Source: Candidatus Segatella intestinihominis (GTDB lineage Bacteria > Bacteroidota > Bacteroidia > Bacteroidales > Bacteroidaceae). Taken from it: DNA of 44,073 nucleotides. The DNA lies in NCBI GenBank assembly GCA_900548535.1, contig URLG01000016.1, positions 1 through 44,073 of the forward strand, written 5' to 3'. The notes beneath the pieces were generated by a model. That model ran no database searches, was not told the DNA's origin, and saw nothing but the letters and a program-made list of their open reading frames with translations. How positions within the stretch are numbered: position 1 is the first letter of the stretch; each line of letters begins with the position of its first letter. Position numbers and translations under genes: made by a program. Positions 16,886 to 25,692 of this stretch are shown piece after piece.

Positions 16886-17572
16886 ATGAAAAGAATCATT
16901 ATCAGTATCATCACGTCTATATTTGCACTCGGACTCCATGCCCAGGTACAATGCGAAGACACCTGTCAGCACGTACATGGCATAGACCTGAGCCATTACC
17001 AAGGCAATGTGTTTTGGGAAACTGTGGGCGACAACACCAAGATGGCTTACGTCTACCTCAAGGCAACCGAGGGCGGTACCAACGTGGATAGCAAATACAA
17101 GCAAAATATAGACTTAGCACATAAGTATGGACTCAAAGTAGGATCATACCACTTCTATCGTGCCCGAATCCCACAGCAAACCCAGTTGGATAACTTCATG
17201 GCGCAATGCCGCCCTGGCGACCAAGACCTGCTGCCCATGATAGACGTGGAGACCAAAAGCGGCATGGCCACAGAGGAGTTTTGTGACTCACTCTTCAAGT
17301 TCCTGCATCTCGTGGAGAAAGCCTACAAGCAGAAGCCCCTCATCTACACGGGAGCCAACTTCTACGACCACTACCTGCTCGGCAAATTGGACAGCTACAA
17401 AATCATGATAGCCCAATACACCAAGCGCGAGCCAGTGCTCAAGGATGGTAGAGACATCGAGATGTGGCAGTATACCGGTAAGGGAAGGCTCAACGGCATC
17501 AATGGCTATGTGGACAAGAGCCGATTCATGGGCAGACACCGACTGAGAGAAATAAGATTCAGACATAGATAA
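16886..17572 (+). CDS. GH25 lysozyme (1,4-beta-N-acetylmuramidase), secreted
   Basis: 228 aa from ATG 16886. An earlier in-frame ATG at 16856 would place the promoter and terminator inside the gene. The signal peptide is about 20 residues (ending LHAQ). GH25 landmarks: HGIDLSHYQG with Asp34, AYVYLKATEGG, GSYHFYRA, and the catalytic DVE pair (Asp120, Glu122) in LLPMIDVETKSG, then QYT and MWQYTGKG. It cleaves the MurNAc-GlcNAc bond of peptidoglycan. The C-terminus is strongly basic (RHRLREIRFRHR). The length fits a single-domain enzyme without extra wall-binding repeats. Confidence 0.92.
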   Translation: MKRIIISIITSIFALGLHAQVQCEDTCQHVHGIDLSHYQGNVFWETVGDNTKMAYVYLKATEGGTNVDSKYKQNIDLAHKYGLKVGSYHFYRARIPQQTQLDNFMAQCRPGDQDLLPMIDVETKSGMATEEFCDSLFKFLHLVEKAYKQKPLIYTGANFYDHYLLGKLDSYKIMIAQYTKREPVLKDGRDIEMWQYTGKGRLNGINGYVDKSRFMGRHRLREIRFRHR

Positions 17573-17598
17573 AACATTAAATATTACACAAAAGTATT

Positions 17599-18870
17599 AT
17601 GGCTATTATAAAATGTCCAGAGTGCGGACACCAAATCAGTGACAAAGCACCCGTTTGCCCTAGTTGTGGCGTAGAGATAGCAGGCAAGGTGATCAAATGC
17701 CCTCATTGCGGAGAGGTATATTTCAACAACTCTGAAATGTGCCCTAACTGCCATGAGCTCAACCCATCGCTAGCTCGCGCTCCTAAGCCTGCCGCACCTA
17801 TTCGACAGCAAGTAGAGGCTTATCAGCAACCTGTAGCACCAGCAAGACCAGCTGAGCCTGCAAGACCAGCTGCAACTACACAGACTCCACCCCCAGTGCA
17901 GCGCCCAGCCAGCCCTACCCCTCCTGTACCTCCTATCCACAAGACCGGCAATGGGAATGGCAATGATGGCAACAACCAAGAGCCTGAGAAAAAGAAGAAA
18001 AGCAATCGCAGCATTCTCATCTTCTCATTTATCTTTGCAGTCATCGTGTGCGGTATCTTCTATTATTATTACGATTCTGCCAACAAACAGAAGGAGCAAG
18101 ATGCCTACGAGTATGCCATGCAGAGCAGCGACCCTACGGTATTGCAGAGCTATCTGGACACCTACAAGGATGCCGACGAGGCGCACAGAGACTCCATCAT
18201 GTCGCATCTCGAAATGCTCAAGCAGACTGACCAAGACTGGACCAATGCCGTGGTGAGCGGTTCGAAGGAAGCACTGGAGGCTTACTTGCAAAAGTATCCT
18301 AACAGCCCTCACAAGCAAGAGGCATGGAACAAGATAGACTCCATAGACTGGAACGTGGCTAAGAACGAAGACACAGCAGAGGCATACCAGAACTATCTGA
18401 ACACCCACACCGACGGCTCCCATATTGAGGAGGCAGAAAACGCACTGAAGAAAGTGAAGAGCCGCGACCTGCAACCAGAGGAGAAACAGATGGTAAGCGG
18501 ACTGTTCCGCCAGTTCTTCCAGAGCATCAACTCTCGCAATAGCGACGGACTCACAGCCACTTGCGAAGACATCCTCTCATCCCTGCTGGGCAAGAACTCA
18601 GCCACCAAGGCAGATGTGGTAACCTTCATGGACAAGCTCTATAAGGACGATGTAGCCAACATGAACTGGCGCATCAACAATGACTACCAGATCAAGAAGC
18701 GCGAGGTGGGTGATGAGGATTATGAATACCAGGTACAGTTCTCTGCACGCCAGGATGTAGACAAGACTGATGGTTCGAAGAAGGAGAACCTCTTCCGCAT
18801 CACTAGCGTAGTATCTCCAGCCGGCAAGATTTCTTCATTTAATATGTCGAAGATCAATGTTGGAGAATAA
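17599..18870 (+). CDS. Double zinc-ribbon membrane protein
   Basis: 423 aa. Two zinc ribbons occupy about residues 1-55 (CPECG..CPSCG and CPHCG..CPNC). A Pro/Ala-rich linker (about 60-125) and a Lys-rich segment precede one membrane helix (about 138-160, ILIFSFIFAVIVCGIF). The exported part (about 165-423) has repeated helical units of the form LQSYLDTYKDADEAH and YLQKYPNSPHKQEA, TPR-like, and a C-terminal region about 300-420 that resembles NTF2/SnoaL-like folds. The ribbons would be cytoplasmic. The function is unknown. It follows the lysozyme by 26 bp and may be co-transcribed with it. Confidence 0.8.
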   Translation: MAIIKCPECGHQISDKAPVCPSCGVEIAGKVIKCPHCGEVYFNNSEMCPNCHELNPSLARAPKPAAPIRQQVEAYQQPVAPARPAEPARPAATTQTPPPVQRPASPTPPVPPIHKTGNGNGNDGNNQEPEKKKKSNRSILIFSFIFAVIVCGIFYYYYDSANKQKEQDAYEYAMQSSDPTVLQSYLDTYKDADEAHRDSIMSHLEMLKQTDQDWTNAVVSGSKEALEAYLQKYPNSPHKQEAWNKIDSIDWNVAKNEDTAEAYQNYLNTHTDGSHIEEAENALKKVKSRDLQPEEKQMVSGLFRQFFQSINSRNSDGLTATCEDILSSLLGKNSATKADVVTFMDKLYKDDVANMNWRINNDYQIKKREVGDEDYEYQVQFSARQDVDKTDGSKKENLFRITSVVSPAGKISSFNMSKINVGE

Positions 18871-18872
18871 GA

Positions 18873-18900
18873 AGAATTAAGAATTAAGAATTGATAATTA
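18873..18900 (+). repeat. AGAATTA heptamer tract
   Basis: Four 7-bp units (AGAATTA, AGAATTA, AGAATTG, ATAATTA) directly follow the stop codon of the zinc-ribbon gene. Confidence 0.7.
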
Positions 18901-18904
18901 ACAA

Positions 18905-18941
18905 AAAAGCTCCGATGTGATTCCAACACATCGGAGCTTTT
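18905..18941. terminator. Bidirectional intrinsic terminator
   Basis: A perfect 15-bp stem (AAAAGCTCCGATGTG with its complement at 927-941) and a 7-nt loop are flanked by A and T runs, between convergent genes. Confidence 0.92.
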
Positions 18942-18976
18942 ATTTTACATAAAGACCTTATAGTTCGGAGCTTTCT

Positions 18977-19741
18977 TTACTTCGCTTCCTTCATCTGGCG
19001 AAGGAGTTCCTTCTGGCGATCATTCAATCCAGTTGGCAGCTTCACATTATAGGTAATGATCAAGTCGCCAAATGTGCCATCGCCCCTGTCATAACCCTTG
19101 CCACGAACACGAACCTTGGTACCATTCTGCGTTTCTGGCTTGATCTTCAGCTTGATCTTGGAACCATTGCTCAGCTTGATGATGCCTTCGCCACCCAGCA
19201 GGGCGGTATACATGTCGATGTTCACATTCATGTTCATTTCGCCCGAACTGTTGCGAGCTGACTGCTGACCAGCACCAAATCCACCCGTGCCAAAGCCTTC
19301 ACCAGCACCGTATGAACCAGCACCGCCAAAGCCGCCAGCCCTAGAAGAACCGCCTCTGCCTCCGAAGAGATTTTCGAAGAAGCTAGAGAATCCCCCTCCA
19401 TTGCCGCCAAAACTACTGAAGTCGAATCCCTCAAAAGGATTGCCTCCACCAGCTCCGCCACCAAAGCCGCCAAAGCCGCCGGCACCACCAGCACCGCCGC
19501 CTCCGAATGCATCCGCATTCTTCCATTGCTCACCATACTGGTCATATTTAGCTCGCTTATCAGGGTCAGAGATGACCTCATAAGCCTCATTCAATGCCTG
19601 AAACTTAGCCTTCGCCTTGGGATCATTAGGGTGCAAGTCAGGATGAAACTGCTTAGCACGCTTTCTGTAGGCTGCACGCACATCCTTCTGAGGAATGTTC
19701 TTGTCAACGCCTAGAATTTTATAGTAATCTACAAATGCCAT
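18977..19741 (-). CDS. Short DnaJ/CbpA-like co-chaperone without zinc finger
   Basis: 254 aa. The J domain (about 4-68) has the HPD motif in QFHPDLHPNDP and DYYKILGVDK at its start. A very Gly/Phe-rich linker (about 78-165) follows. Only one C-terminal beta-sandwich remains (about 166-254, with GKGYDRGDGTFGDLIITY). There are no CxxCxGxG repeats, so it is not DnaJ proper, and it is about 50 residues shorter than CbpA, lacking one substrate-binding domain. It should stimulate an Hsp70 partner through HPD. Single gene, terminated by the shared hairpin. Confidence 0.9.
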   Translation of the reverse strand: MAFVDYYKILGVDKNIPQKDVRAAYRKRAKQFHPDLHPNDPKAKAKFQALNEAYEVISDPDKRAKYDQYGEQWKNADAFGGGGAGGAGGFGGFGGGAGGGNPFEGFDFSSFGGNGGGFSSFFENLFGGRGGSSRAGGFGGAGSYGAGEGFGTGGFGAGQQSARNSSGEMNMNVNIDMYTALLGGEGIIKLSNGSKIKLKIKPETQNGTKVRVRGKGYDRGDGTFGDLIITYNVKLPTGLNDRQKELLRQMKEAK

Positions 19742-19815
19742 AATATTTGCCTCCTATTTTTATTTATTTTTCAAATTATCCAACAAAAAGTATGCCGTAT
19801 TTCCTATATTTTTTG

Positions 19816-19823
19816 TAATTTTG
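19816..19823 (+). promoter_or_regulatory. Putative -7 element for the 19892 operon
   Basis: TAATTTTG (TAnnTTTG) lies 68 bp before the ATG at 19892, in the divergent gap with the DnaJ-like gene. Confidence 0.5.
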
Positions 19824-19891
19824 CAGGGTCATTAATAGATAAGGTGGAATCACCCGATATTATATTCACCAAAAAGACAATTTAAATATAT

Positions 19892-21655
19892 ATGAAACAA
19901 ATCTTTGCTGCGCTTCTCTTAGCGCTAACATTCAATTCACAAGCTATGGCACAACAACGTACCGTAAAACTGAGAGTTATAGAAACAAGTGACGTTCACG
20001 GCTCCTTCTTCCCTTACGATTTCATCAATCGCAAGCCTATGGCAGGAAGTCTGGCTCGCGTGTCATCTTATGTCAACGAACTCCGCAAGACCTATAAGGA
20101 CAACTTGATACTCTTGGAGAATGGCGACATCCTGCAGGGACAGCCTACCTGCTACTATTACAACTACATCAACACCCAGGCTCGCAATGTGGCTGCCGAC
20201 GTGGTAAACTACATGAAGTATGACGCAGAAGCCTTTGGCAACCACGACGTTGAGACAGGCCATGCCGTATATGACAAGTGGATCAAGGAGCTCAACTGCC
20301 CAGTGCTCGGCGCCAACATCATCAACACCAAGACTGGTGAGCCATACGTAAAGCCATACATCATCCTGAACCATGAGGGCGTGAAGGTGGCAGTGCTCAG
20401 TATGCTGACACCAGCCATCCCTAACTGGCTGACAGAGAATCTGTGGAGCGGCATGAAGTTTGAGAACATGGTGACCAGCGCCAAGAAATGGATGAAGTAT
20501 ATCCAGGAGAACGAGAAGCCAGACGTAGTGATTGGCATCTTCCACAGCGGCAAGGAGGGAGGCATCCAAACTCCTGAATATGACGAAGATGCATCCTTCA
20601 AGGTAGCTAAAGAAGTGCCAGGTTTCGACCTCGTGCTCTTCGGTCATGACCATACCCGCTGCAATGAGAGCGTTACCAATGTGGCAGGCAAGAAGGTGCT
20701 CTGCCTGGACCCAGCCAACAACGCCATCAGCGTGAGCGATGCCGAAATCACACTGACACTGGACAAGAAGAAGGTAAACGGCAAGAAGCAATACGTGGTG
20801 ACCGACAAGCAAATAAGTGGCAAGGTGCAAGATGTGACAGATTGTCCTATCGACGAAGACTTCATGAAGGCATTCGAACCACAGATTGCTGAAATCAACC
20901 AGTATGTCGGCAAGCAGATTGGTACTTTCAAGAACACCCTCCATAGCCGTGAGTCCTACTTTGGCAACAGTGCCTTCAATGACTTCATCCTCAACCTGGA
21001 GCTACAGATAACCAAGGCTGACGTGGCATTCAATGCTCCTTTGCAGTTTGACGCCACCATCAAGGCTGGTCCTATCTACGTGAGCGACATGTTCAATCTC
21101 TACAAGTATGAGAACCAGCTCTACGTGATGCGACTCACAGGCGAAGAAATCAGAAAGCATCTCGAAATGAGCTATGACCTCTGGGTGAACACGATGAAGA
21201 GCCCAGACGATCATCTCCTCCTGCTCGACAACCAGACATGGGGCGACCAGCAGCGACTCGGATTCAAGAACTTTTCATTCAACTTTGACAGTGCCGCAGG
21301 CATTGATTATGAGGTAGATGTAACCAAGCCAAATGGCGAGAAGGTGAAGATACTGAAGATGAGCAATGGTCAGCCATTCGATGAGAAGAAATGGTATACC
21401 GTAGCCATCAACAGCTATCGTGGCAATGGCGGTGGCGAGCTCCTTACCAAGGGTGCAGGCATTCCTAAGGACAGTCTGGACAGCCGCATCATCTATCGCA
21501 GCGAGCGCGACCAGCGTTACTATCTGATGGAGGCAATAGAGAAGATGGACACCATCGAGGCGAAAGCCAACAACAACTGGAAGTTTGTACCAGAGGCATG
21601 GACCAAGCCTGCCGCTGAGCGCGACTATCAGCTGCTTTTCGGCAAGAAGAAATAA
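19892..21655 (+). CDS. Secreted metallophosphoesterase/5'-nucleotidase
   Basis: 587 aa, with a signal peptide ending near AMAQ (residue 21). The N-terminal calcineurin-like domain carries the dimetal motifs ETSDVHGSF, ENGDILQGQP, FGNHDVETG, GIFHSGKEGG and LFGHDHTRC. The C-terminal 5'-nucleotidase domain (about 345-570) includes YRGNGGGELLTKG, a nucleotide-binding loop. This is the UshA/CpdB type that hydrolyses nucleotides or 2',3'-cyclic nucleotides in the periplasm. The exact substrate is not decidable here. nudC follows 59 bp later, so both could serve nucleotide salvage. Confidence 0.9.
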   Translation: MKQIFAALLLALTFNSQAMAQQRTVKLRVIETSDVHGSFFPYDFINRKPMAGSLARVSSYVNELRKTYKDNLILLENGDILQGQPTCYYYNYINTQARNVAADVVNYMKYDAEAFGNHDVETGHAVYDKWIKELNCPVLGANIINTKTGEPYVKPYIILNHEGVKVAVLSMLTPAIPNWLTENLWSGMKFENMVTSAKKWMKYIQENEKPDVVIGIFHSGKEGGIQTPEYDEDASFKVAKEVPGFDLVLFGHDHTRCNESVTNVAGKKVLCLDPANNAISVSDAEITLTLDKKKVNGKKQYVVTDKQISGKVQDVTDCPIDEDFMKAFEPQIAEINQYVGKQIGTFKNTLHSRESYFGNSAFNDFILNLELQITKADVAFNAPLQFDATIKAGPIYVSDMFNLYKYENQLYVMRLTGEEIRKHLEMSYDLWVNTMKSPDDHLLLLDNQTWGDQQRLGFKNFSFNFDSAAGIDYEVDVTKPNGEKVKILKMSNGQPFDEKKWYTVAINSYRGNGGGELLTKGAGIPKDSLDSRIIYRSERDQRYYLMEAIEKMDTIEAKANNNWKFVPEAWTKPAAERDYQLLFGKKK

Positions 21656-21714
21656 GCTACCGAAGACTCTTCCGTAAAACATAAAATAAGAAAAAACTAG
21701 ATAGATAAAGAAAA

Positions 21715-22485
21715 ATGAAATATTGGTTTATATTCTGCAAGACCGACCTCTTGCTCGAAAAGAAAGCGGATGGGACCTATACCATTCCATGCAGTGAAGA
21801 AAGTCCTATCGAGCTGAAGCCTTGGACCCATGTGCTCAACATCACCCCGATGGCAGATGGCACAGAGGTAAAGACATTCACCATCCCAGAGCCCGTCACC
21901 GACAACCCCAAGTATGAGATGTGTGGCTTGCGCCCTAGCTTCTATAAGCTCACACCAGAGCTTTACCAGAAGGCAGGCAAGTGCAATGAGCTGAACTACT
22001 GGGACCAGAACACCCAGTTCTGCGGGGTATGCGGCGCACCGATGAAGATGTCTACCGACATCAGCAAGAAGTGTACCGAGTGCGGCAAGTCGGTATGGCC
22101 TTCGCTCGCCACAGCCATCATCGTGCTCATCCACAAGGGCGACCAAGTATTGCTGGTTCATGCCCGCAACTTCAAGGGCAACTTCGATAGCTTGGTAGCC
22201 GGATTCGTGGAGACTGGCGAAAGCTTGGAAGAGGCTGTTCACAGAGAGGTGATGGAAGAGACAGGTCTCACCATTACTAATCTCAAGTACTTCGGTTCCC
22301 AGCCATGGCCATACCCTAGCGGACTGATGGTAGGTTTCACAGCCGACTATGTGGATGGCGAGATTCATCTCCAGAAGGAGGAGCTCTCTAGAGGCAAATG
22401 GTTTGGCAAGGACAACCTGCCTGTCCTCCCAGAGAAGTTATCCATCGCCCGTCGACTCATCGACGCTTGGCTGGAAGAGAGTTAG
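21715..22485 (+). CDS. nudC: NAD(H) pyrophosphatase NudC
   Basis: 256 aa, the usual NudC length. A four-cysteine zinc site (FCGVCG and KKCTECG, about 102-124) precedes the Nudix domain. The Nudix box has the GFVETGESLEEA start and REVMEETG end. The NADH-specific SQPWPYP motif follows (about 197-203), which separates NudC from other Nudix enzymes. It cleaves NAD(H) to NMN(H) and AMP and can remove NAD caps from RNA. The last codons overlap a GTTAGGA heptamer tract that contains the TAG stop. Confidence 0.95.
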   Translation: MKYWFIFCKTDLLLEKKADGTYTIPCSEESPIELKPWTHVLNITPMADGTEVKTFTIPEPVTDNPKYEMCGLRPSFYKLTPELYQKAGKCNELNYWDQNTQFCGVCGAPMKMSTDISKKCTECGKSVWPSLATAIIVLIHKGDQVLLVHARNFKGNFDSLVAGFVETGESLEEAVHREVMEETGLTITNLKYFGSQPWPYPSGLMVGFTADYVDGEIHLQKEELSRGKWFGKDNLPVLPEKLSIARRLIDAWLEES

Positions 22486-22553
22486 AAGTTAGGAGTTTGA
22501 AGTTAGGAGTTAGGAGTTTGAAGTTAGGAGTTTGAAGTTAGGAGTTTGGAGTT
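22481..22553 (+). repeat. GTTAGGA/GTTTGAA heptamer tract after nudC
   Basis: Ten perfect-length 7-bp units (GTTAGAA, GTTAGGA, GTTTGAA, GTTTGGA) in tandem plus a partial unit. The nudC stop codon (22483-22485) lies in the first unit. Confidence 0.92.
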
Positions 22554-22597
22554 CCTAATTACAGTATAAAATATGGCTCCTATTAATATGATTAAAT

Positions 22598-23782
22598 ATG
22601 ATGCAGAAAGAAAAGCTTTGGAATGCCAATTACATCAAGGTGATGACCACCAACTTCCTGATGTACTTTGCCTTCTATCTCTTGACTCCACTCCTCCCAC
22701 TCTATCTGAGTGAGACGTTTGGAGCCTCCAAGGACATGATAGGCATCGTGCTGAGTGGATATACCGTGGCAGCCCTGATCATCAGACCCTTCAGCGGATA
22801 TGTGGTAGATGGATTCTCGCGCAAGAAGGTGTTGATGATATGCCTCTCCGCATTCGCCGTCTTCTTTGCTGGCTACATAGCGGCAAGCACCATCCTGATG
22901 TTTGCCATCTGCCGCACCCTGCATGGCGGACCTTTTGGCGCAGTAACGGTAGCCAACAGCACCTGCGCCATCGACGTATTGCCAGCCAGCAGGCGCAACG
23001 AAGGCATTGGGCTCTACGGACTGAGCAACAACTTCGCCATGGCTTTGGCACCTTCCATTGGCATCTACATACACAACTTGCTGGATAGCTATATGGCTCT
23101 CTTCTGGATAGCCCTCATCGTGGCAGTGGCAGCCGTATTGATAGCCGGCACCATCCAACTGCCCGAGAAGGAGATCATCAAGAACAAGGAGAAGCTCTCC
23201 CTGGACCGCTTCTTCCTGACCAGAGCCTGGTTGCTAGCCATCAACATCGCCATGTTTGGCTTCTGTTGGGGCGTATTGAGCAACTACCTCGCCATCTATA
23301 GCAAGGAGGAGTTGGGCATCACCGGAGGCACGGGCACCTATTTTGCCATCCTCTCCATGGGTCTGTTTCTCAGTCGACTGCAAGGGCGCAAAGCACTGAG
23401 CCAAGGCAAGTTGGCACAGAATGCAGCCGAGGGAATGCTGATCTCGCTCATCGGTTTCACCATCTTCGTGGGCATCAAGCATCCGGTGGCTTATTACCTA
23501 TCGGCAGCACTCATCGGTTTGGGCAATGGCCATCTCTACCCTGCCTTCCTCAATATGTTTATCAATGTGGCGCGCCACGACCAGCGAGGCACAGCCAATA
23601 GCAGCATCCTCACGGGATGGGACTTAGGTTTCGGTATCGGCTGCCTATTGGGCGGAGTGGTAGCAGAACATGCAGGATACAACGGCACCTTTTGGATGGT
23701 AGCCATCGAGAATGCCGCAGCAGTCATCCTCTTCTTCGCTGCCTCTAAGCGATTCTTTGAATCAAGAAGAAGAAAAGAATAA
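22598..23782 (+). CDS. Major facilitator superfamily transporter
   Basis: 394 aa with about 12 hydrophobic segments. The loop between helices 2 and 3 has the MFS motif A form RPFSGYVVDGFSRKKVL (about 65-81), and RTLHGGPFGAVTVANSTCAIDVLPASRRNEGIGLYG, known in part from drug/sugar efflux members, follows helix 4. The substrate is unknown. It lies 112 bp after nudC, with a heptamer tract filling most of that gap, and ends before a strong bidirectional terminator. Confidence 0.88.
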   Translation: MMQKEKLWNANYIKVMTTNFLMYFAFYLLTPLLPLYLSETFGASKDMIGIVLSGYTVAALIIRPFSGYVVDGFSRKKVLMICLSAFAVFFAGYIAASTILMFAICRTLHGGPFGAVTVANSTCAIDVLPASRRNEGIGLYGLSNNFAMALAPSIGIYIHNLLDSYMALFWIALIVAVAAVLIAGTIQLPEKEIIKNKEKLSLDRFFLTRAWLLAINIAMFGFCWGVLSNYLAIYSKEELGITGGTGTYFAILSMGLFLSRLQGRKALSQGKLAQNAAEGMLISLIGFTIFVGIKHPVAYYLSAALIGLGNGHLYPAFLNMFINVARHDQRGTANSSILTGWDLGFGIGCLLGGVVAEHAGYNGTFWMVAIENAAAVILFFAASKRFFESRRRKE

Positions 23783-23800
23783 AGGGAATAAATGAAAAAA

Positions 23801-23840
23801 AATCCCCGAAAGACAGAGAAATCTTTCGGGGATTATTTTT
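23801..23840. terminator. Bidirectional intrinsic terminator
   Basis: AATCCCCGAAAGA (23801-23813) pairs perfectly with 23822-23834. An A-run precedes it and a T-run follows. It separates the convergent MFS and DUF3127 genes. Confidence 0.92.
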
Positions 23841-23860
23841 TGCTAATTCTTCTCCATAGA

Positions 23861-24328
23861 TTAGAATGGGAGATCGTCAGTGCTACCACCCTCAGCAGCT
23901 GGAGCTGCAGGCTGAGCAGGTGGGAATGGAGCTGTCGCACCAGCAGCAGGCTGAGCTGTAGCAGCAGGAGCTGCGGCAGGAGCGCCCATTGGAGCTGCAC
24001 CCATTGGAGGGAATGGAGCACCAGGCTGCATACCACCCATAGCACCAGCTACGGCGTTAGGATCTACACGCTGTACATTCCAAGCACGAACGCTATTGAA
24101 CCAACGACCATTATATTCGTGAGCATCCAAGTCGAAAGAAACCAAGAGTTCCTCACCACTCTGGATATTAAACTGAGCAAGACGGTCAGCACCGAAAACA
24201 TCAAAGCACAACTTCTTAGGATACTGCTCATGTGTCTCGATGACGAATGACTGAGCTTTCCACTCACCTCTTGCAGAAACGCCGCTTTTTTCAGGCAAAA
24301 CGGCTATAACCTTTCCTTGTAATTCCAT
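23861..24328 (-). CDS. DUF3127 protein, SSB-like OB fold with acidic tip
   Basis: 155 aa from the ATG at 24328 (MELQGKV). A longer frame to 24403 adds 25 residues unlike the family. Residues 1-85 match DUF3127, a Bacteroidetes OB-fold family, with EQYPKKLCFDVFGADR and EYNGRWFNSVRAW. A Pro/Ala/Gly-rich linker (about 90-145) and the acidic end STDDLPF follow. That end closely imitates the DDDIPF tip by which SSB recruits replication proteins. It lies divergent from dnaN. A role in single-stranded DNA handling is an inference from fold, tail and neighbour. Confidence 0.88.
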   Translation of the reverse strand: MELQGKVIAVLPEKSGVSARGEWKAQSFVIETHEQYPKKLCFDVFGADRLAQFNIQSGEELLVSFDLDAHEYNGRWFNSVRAWNVQRVDPNAVAGAMGGMQPGAPFPPMGAAPMGAPAAAPAATAQPAAGATAPFPPAQPAAPAAEGGSTDDLPF

Positions 24329-24408
24329 ATTAATTTTTATAAAGTTTTTCTTTTCAACTGCGAAATTACGAAAAATAGTTCTAAAACTGAAACTTTTCTG
24401 CAATTATT

Positions 24409-24440
24409 TTTGTCTATCAGCAATATTTTTTGTATTTTTG
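24409..24440 (+). promoter_or_regulatory. dnaN promoter
   Basis: TTTG at 24409-24412 (-33) and TATTTTTG at 24433-24440 (-7) are 20 bp apart, about 75 bp before the dnaN start. Confidence 0.6.
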
Positions 24441-24514
24441 TGCTCATAATTGCGAATATCGCTTTTATAATAAGGTAAGCAATAACAGAAAAGAATAATT
24501 TAAAATAAATACTC

Positions 24515-25645
24515 ATGAGATTTACAGTATCTAGTTCAGCATTGAGCAGCAAGCTCAATATGCTCTCAAAGGTTATCAGCGGAAAGAATTCGCTGGCCAT
24601 TCTCGACTGCTTCCTCTTCCAGGTAGCCAACGGAGAGATGTCTATCACCGCAAGCGATAACGACAACGTTATCAAGAGCACCATCCCATTGACCGACAAT
24701 GAGGGCGAGGGTGAATTTTGCGTTCCTAACCGCGTGATCCTTGATGCACTCAAGGAGTTGCCAGAGCAGCCACTTCACTTTGATGTAGACACAGAGGGCG
24801 ATACTTACGCCATCAAGATTGTTTACCAGAACGGTCTTTACAACTTCACAGGTCAGAATGCTGAAGAGTATCCACGCACACAGGCTATGAACGATGCTTG
24901 CACCACCATCAGCCTCCCTACAGAAGTACTCATCGACAACATATCTCGCTCACTCTTCGCCACAGCCAATGACGAGTTGCGCCCAGTGATGAATGGTATC
25001 TACTTCGACTTGACACCAGATTCGCTCGCCATCGTAGCCAGCGACGGTCACAAGTTGGTTCGCAATAAGAACTTCAAGATCAAGAGCGAGACTCCTGCTG
25101 CCTTCAATCTCCCTAAGAAGCCAGCCTCTCTGCTCAAGAACATCCTGAGCAAGGATGGCGACGATGCTGTCATCAAGTTTGATGATCGCAACGCAGAGAT
25201 TCAGTTCAGCGATGGCGTGTTGAGATGTCGTCTCATCGATGGTCGCTATCCTAACTACAACTCAGTGATCCCTGCCAACAACCCATGCGAGGTAACCGTA
25301 GACCGCAAGGGCTTGCAGAGTGCATTGCGCCGCGTATTGCCATTTGCCAGCGAGAGCAGCCAGCTCATCCGTTTCCGCATCGAGCCAGGACGCTTCGAGG
25401 TTTCTTCAGAGGATATCGACTTCTCTACTTCTGCCAAGGAGCAGTTGGCTTGCGAATACACGGGTTCATCTATGAGCATCGGTTTCAAGGGTAGCAGCTT
25501 GATGGAAATCTTGAGCAATCTCACTAGCGACAACATCATCCTCCAGTTGGCTGACCCTAGCCGCGCAGGCATCATCGTTCCTGCCGAGCAGCCAGAAGAT
25601 GAAGATGTGCTCATGCTTATCATGCCTATGCTCCTTAATGACTAA
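24515..25645 (+). CDS. dnaN: DNA polymerase III beta sliding clamp
   Basis: 376 aa. It begins MRFTVSSSALSSKLNMLSKV and has the three-domain clamp pattern, including ISRSLFATANDELRPVMNGI, VASDGHKLV, DGRYPNYNSVIP and the C-terminal peptide-binding end LIMPMLLND. The clamp tethers DNA polymerase and other factors to DNA. It is followed at 47 bp by a DEDDh exonuclease, which suggests a replication/repair gene cluster rather than the dnaA-dnaN arrangement. Confidence 0.97.
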   Translation: MRFTVSSSALSSKLNMLSKVISGKNSLAILDCFLFQVANGEMSITASDNDNVIKSTIPLTDNEGEGEFCVPNRVILDALKELPEQPLHFDVDTEGDTYAIKIVYQNGLYNFTGQNAEEYPRTQAMNDACTTISLPTEVLIDNISRSLFATANDELRPVMNGIYFDLTPDSLAIVASDGHKLVRNKNFKIKSETPAAFNLPKKPASLLKNILSKDGDDAVIKFDDRNAEIQFSDGVLRCRLIDGRYPNYNSVIPANNPCEVTVDRKGLQSALRRVLPFASESSQLIRFRIEPGRFEVSSEDIDFSTSAKEQLACEYTGSSMSIGFKGSSLMEILSNLTSDNIILQLADPSRAGIIVPAEQPEDEDVLMLIMPMLLND

Positions 25646-25692
25646 GGAGCCATAGGCTAACCCCTATCGAGTAAAACAAACAAAAAGAATCA

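Noticed and set aside
22481..22553. A row of Shine-Dalgarno-like GGAG sites
   Set aside because: The same period appears in tracts without GGAG, so the period rather than the GGAG content is the common feature.
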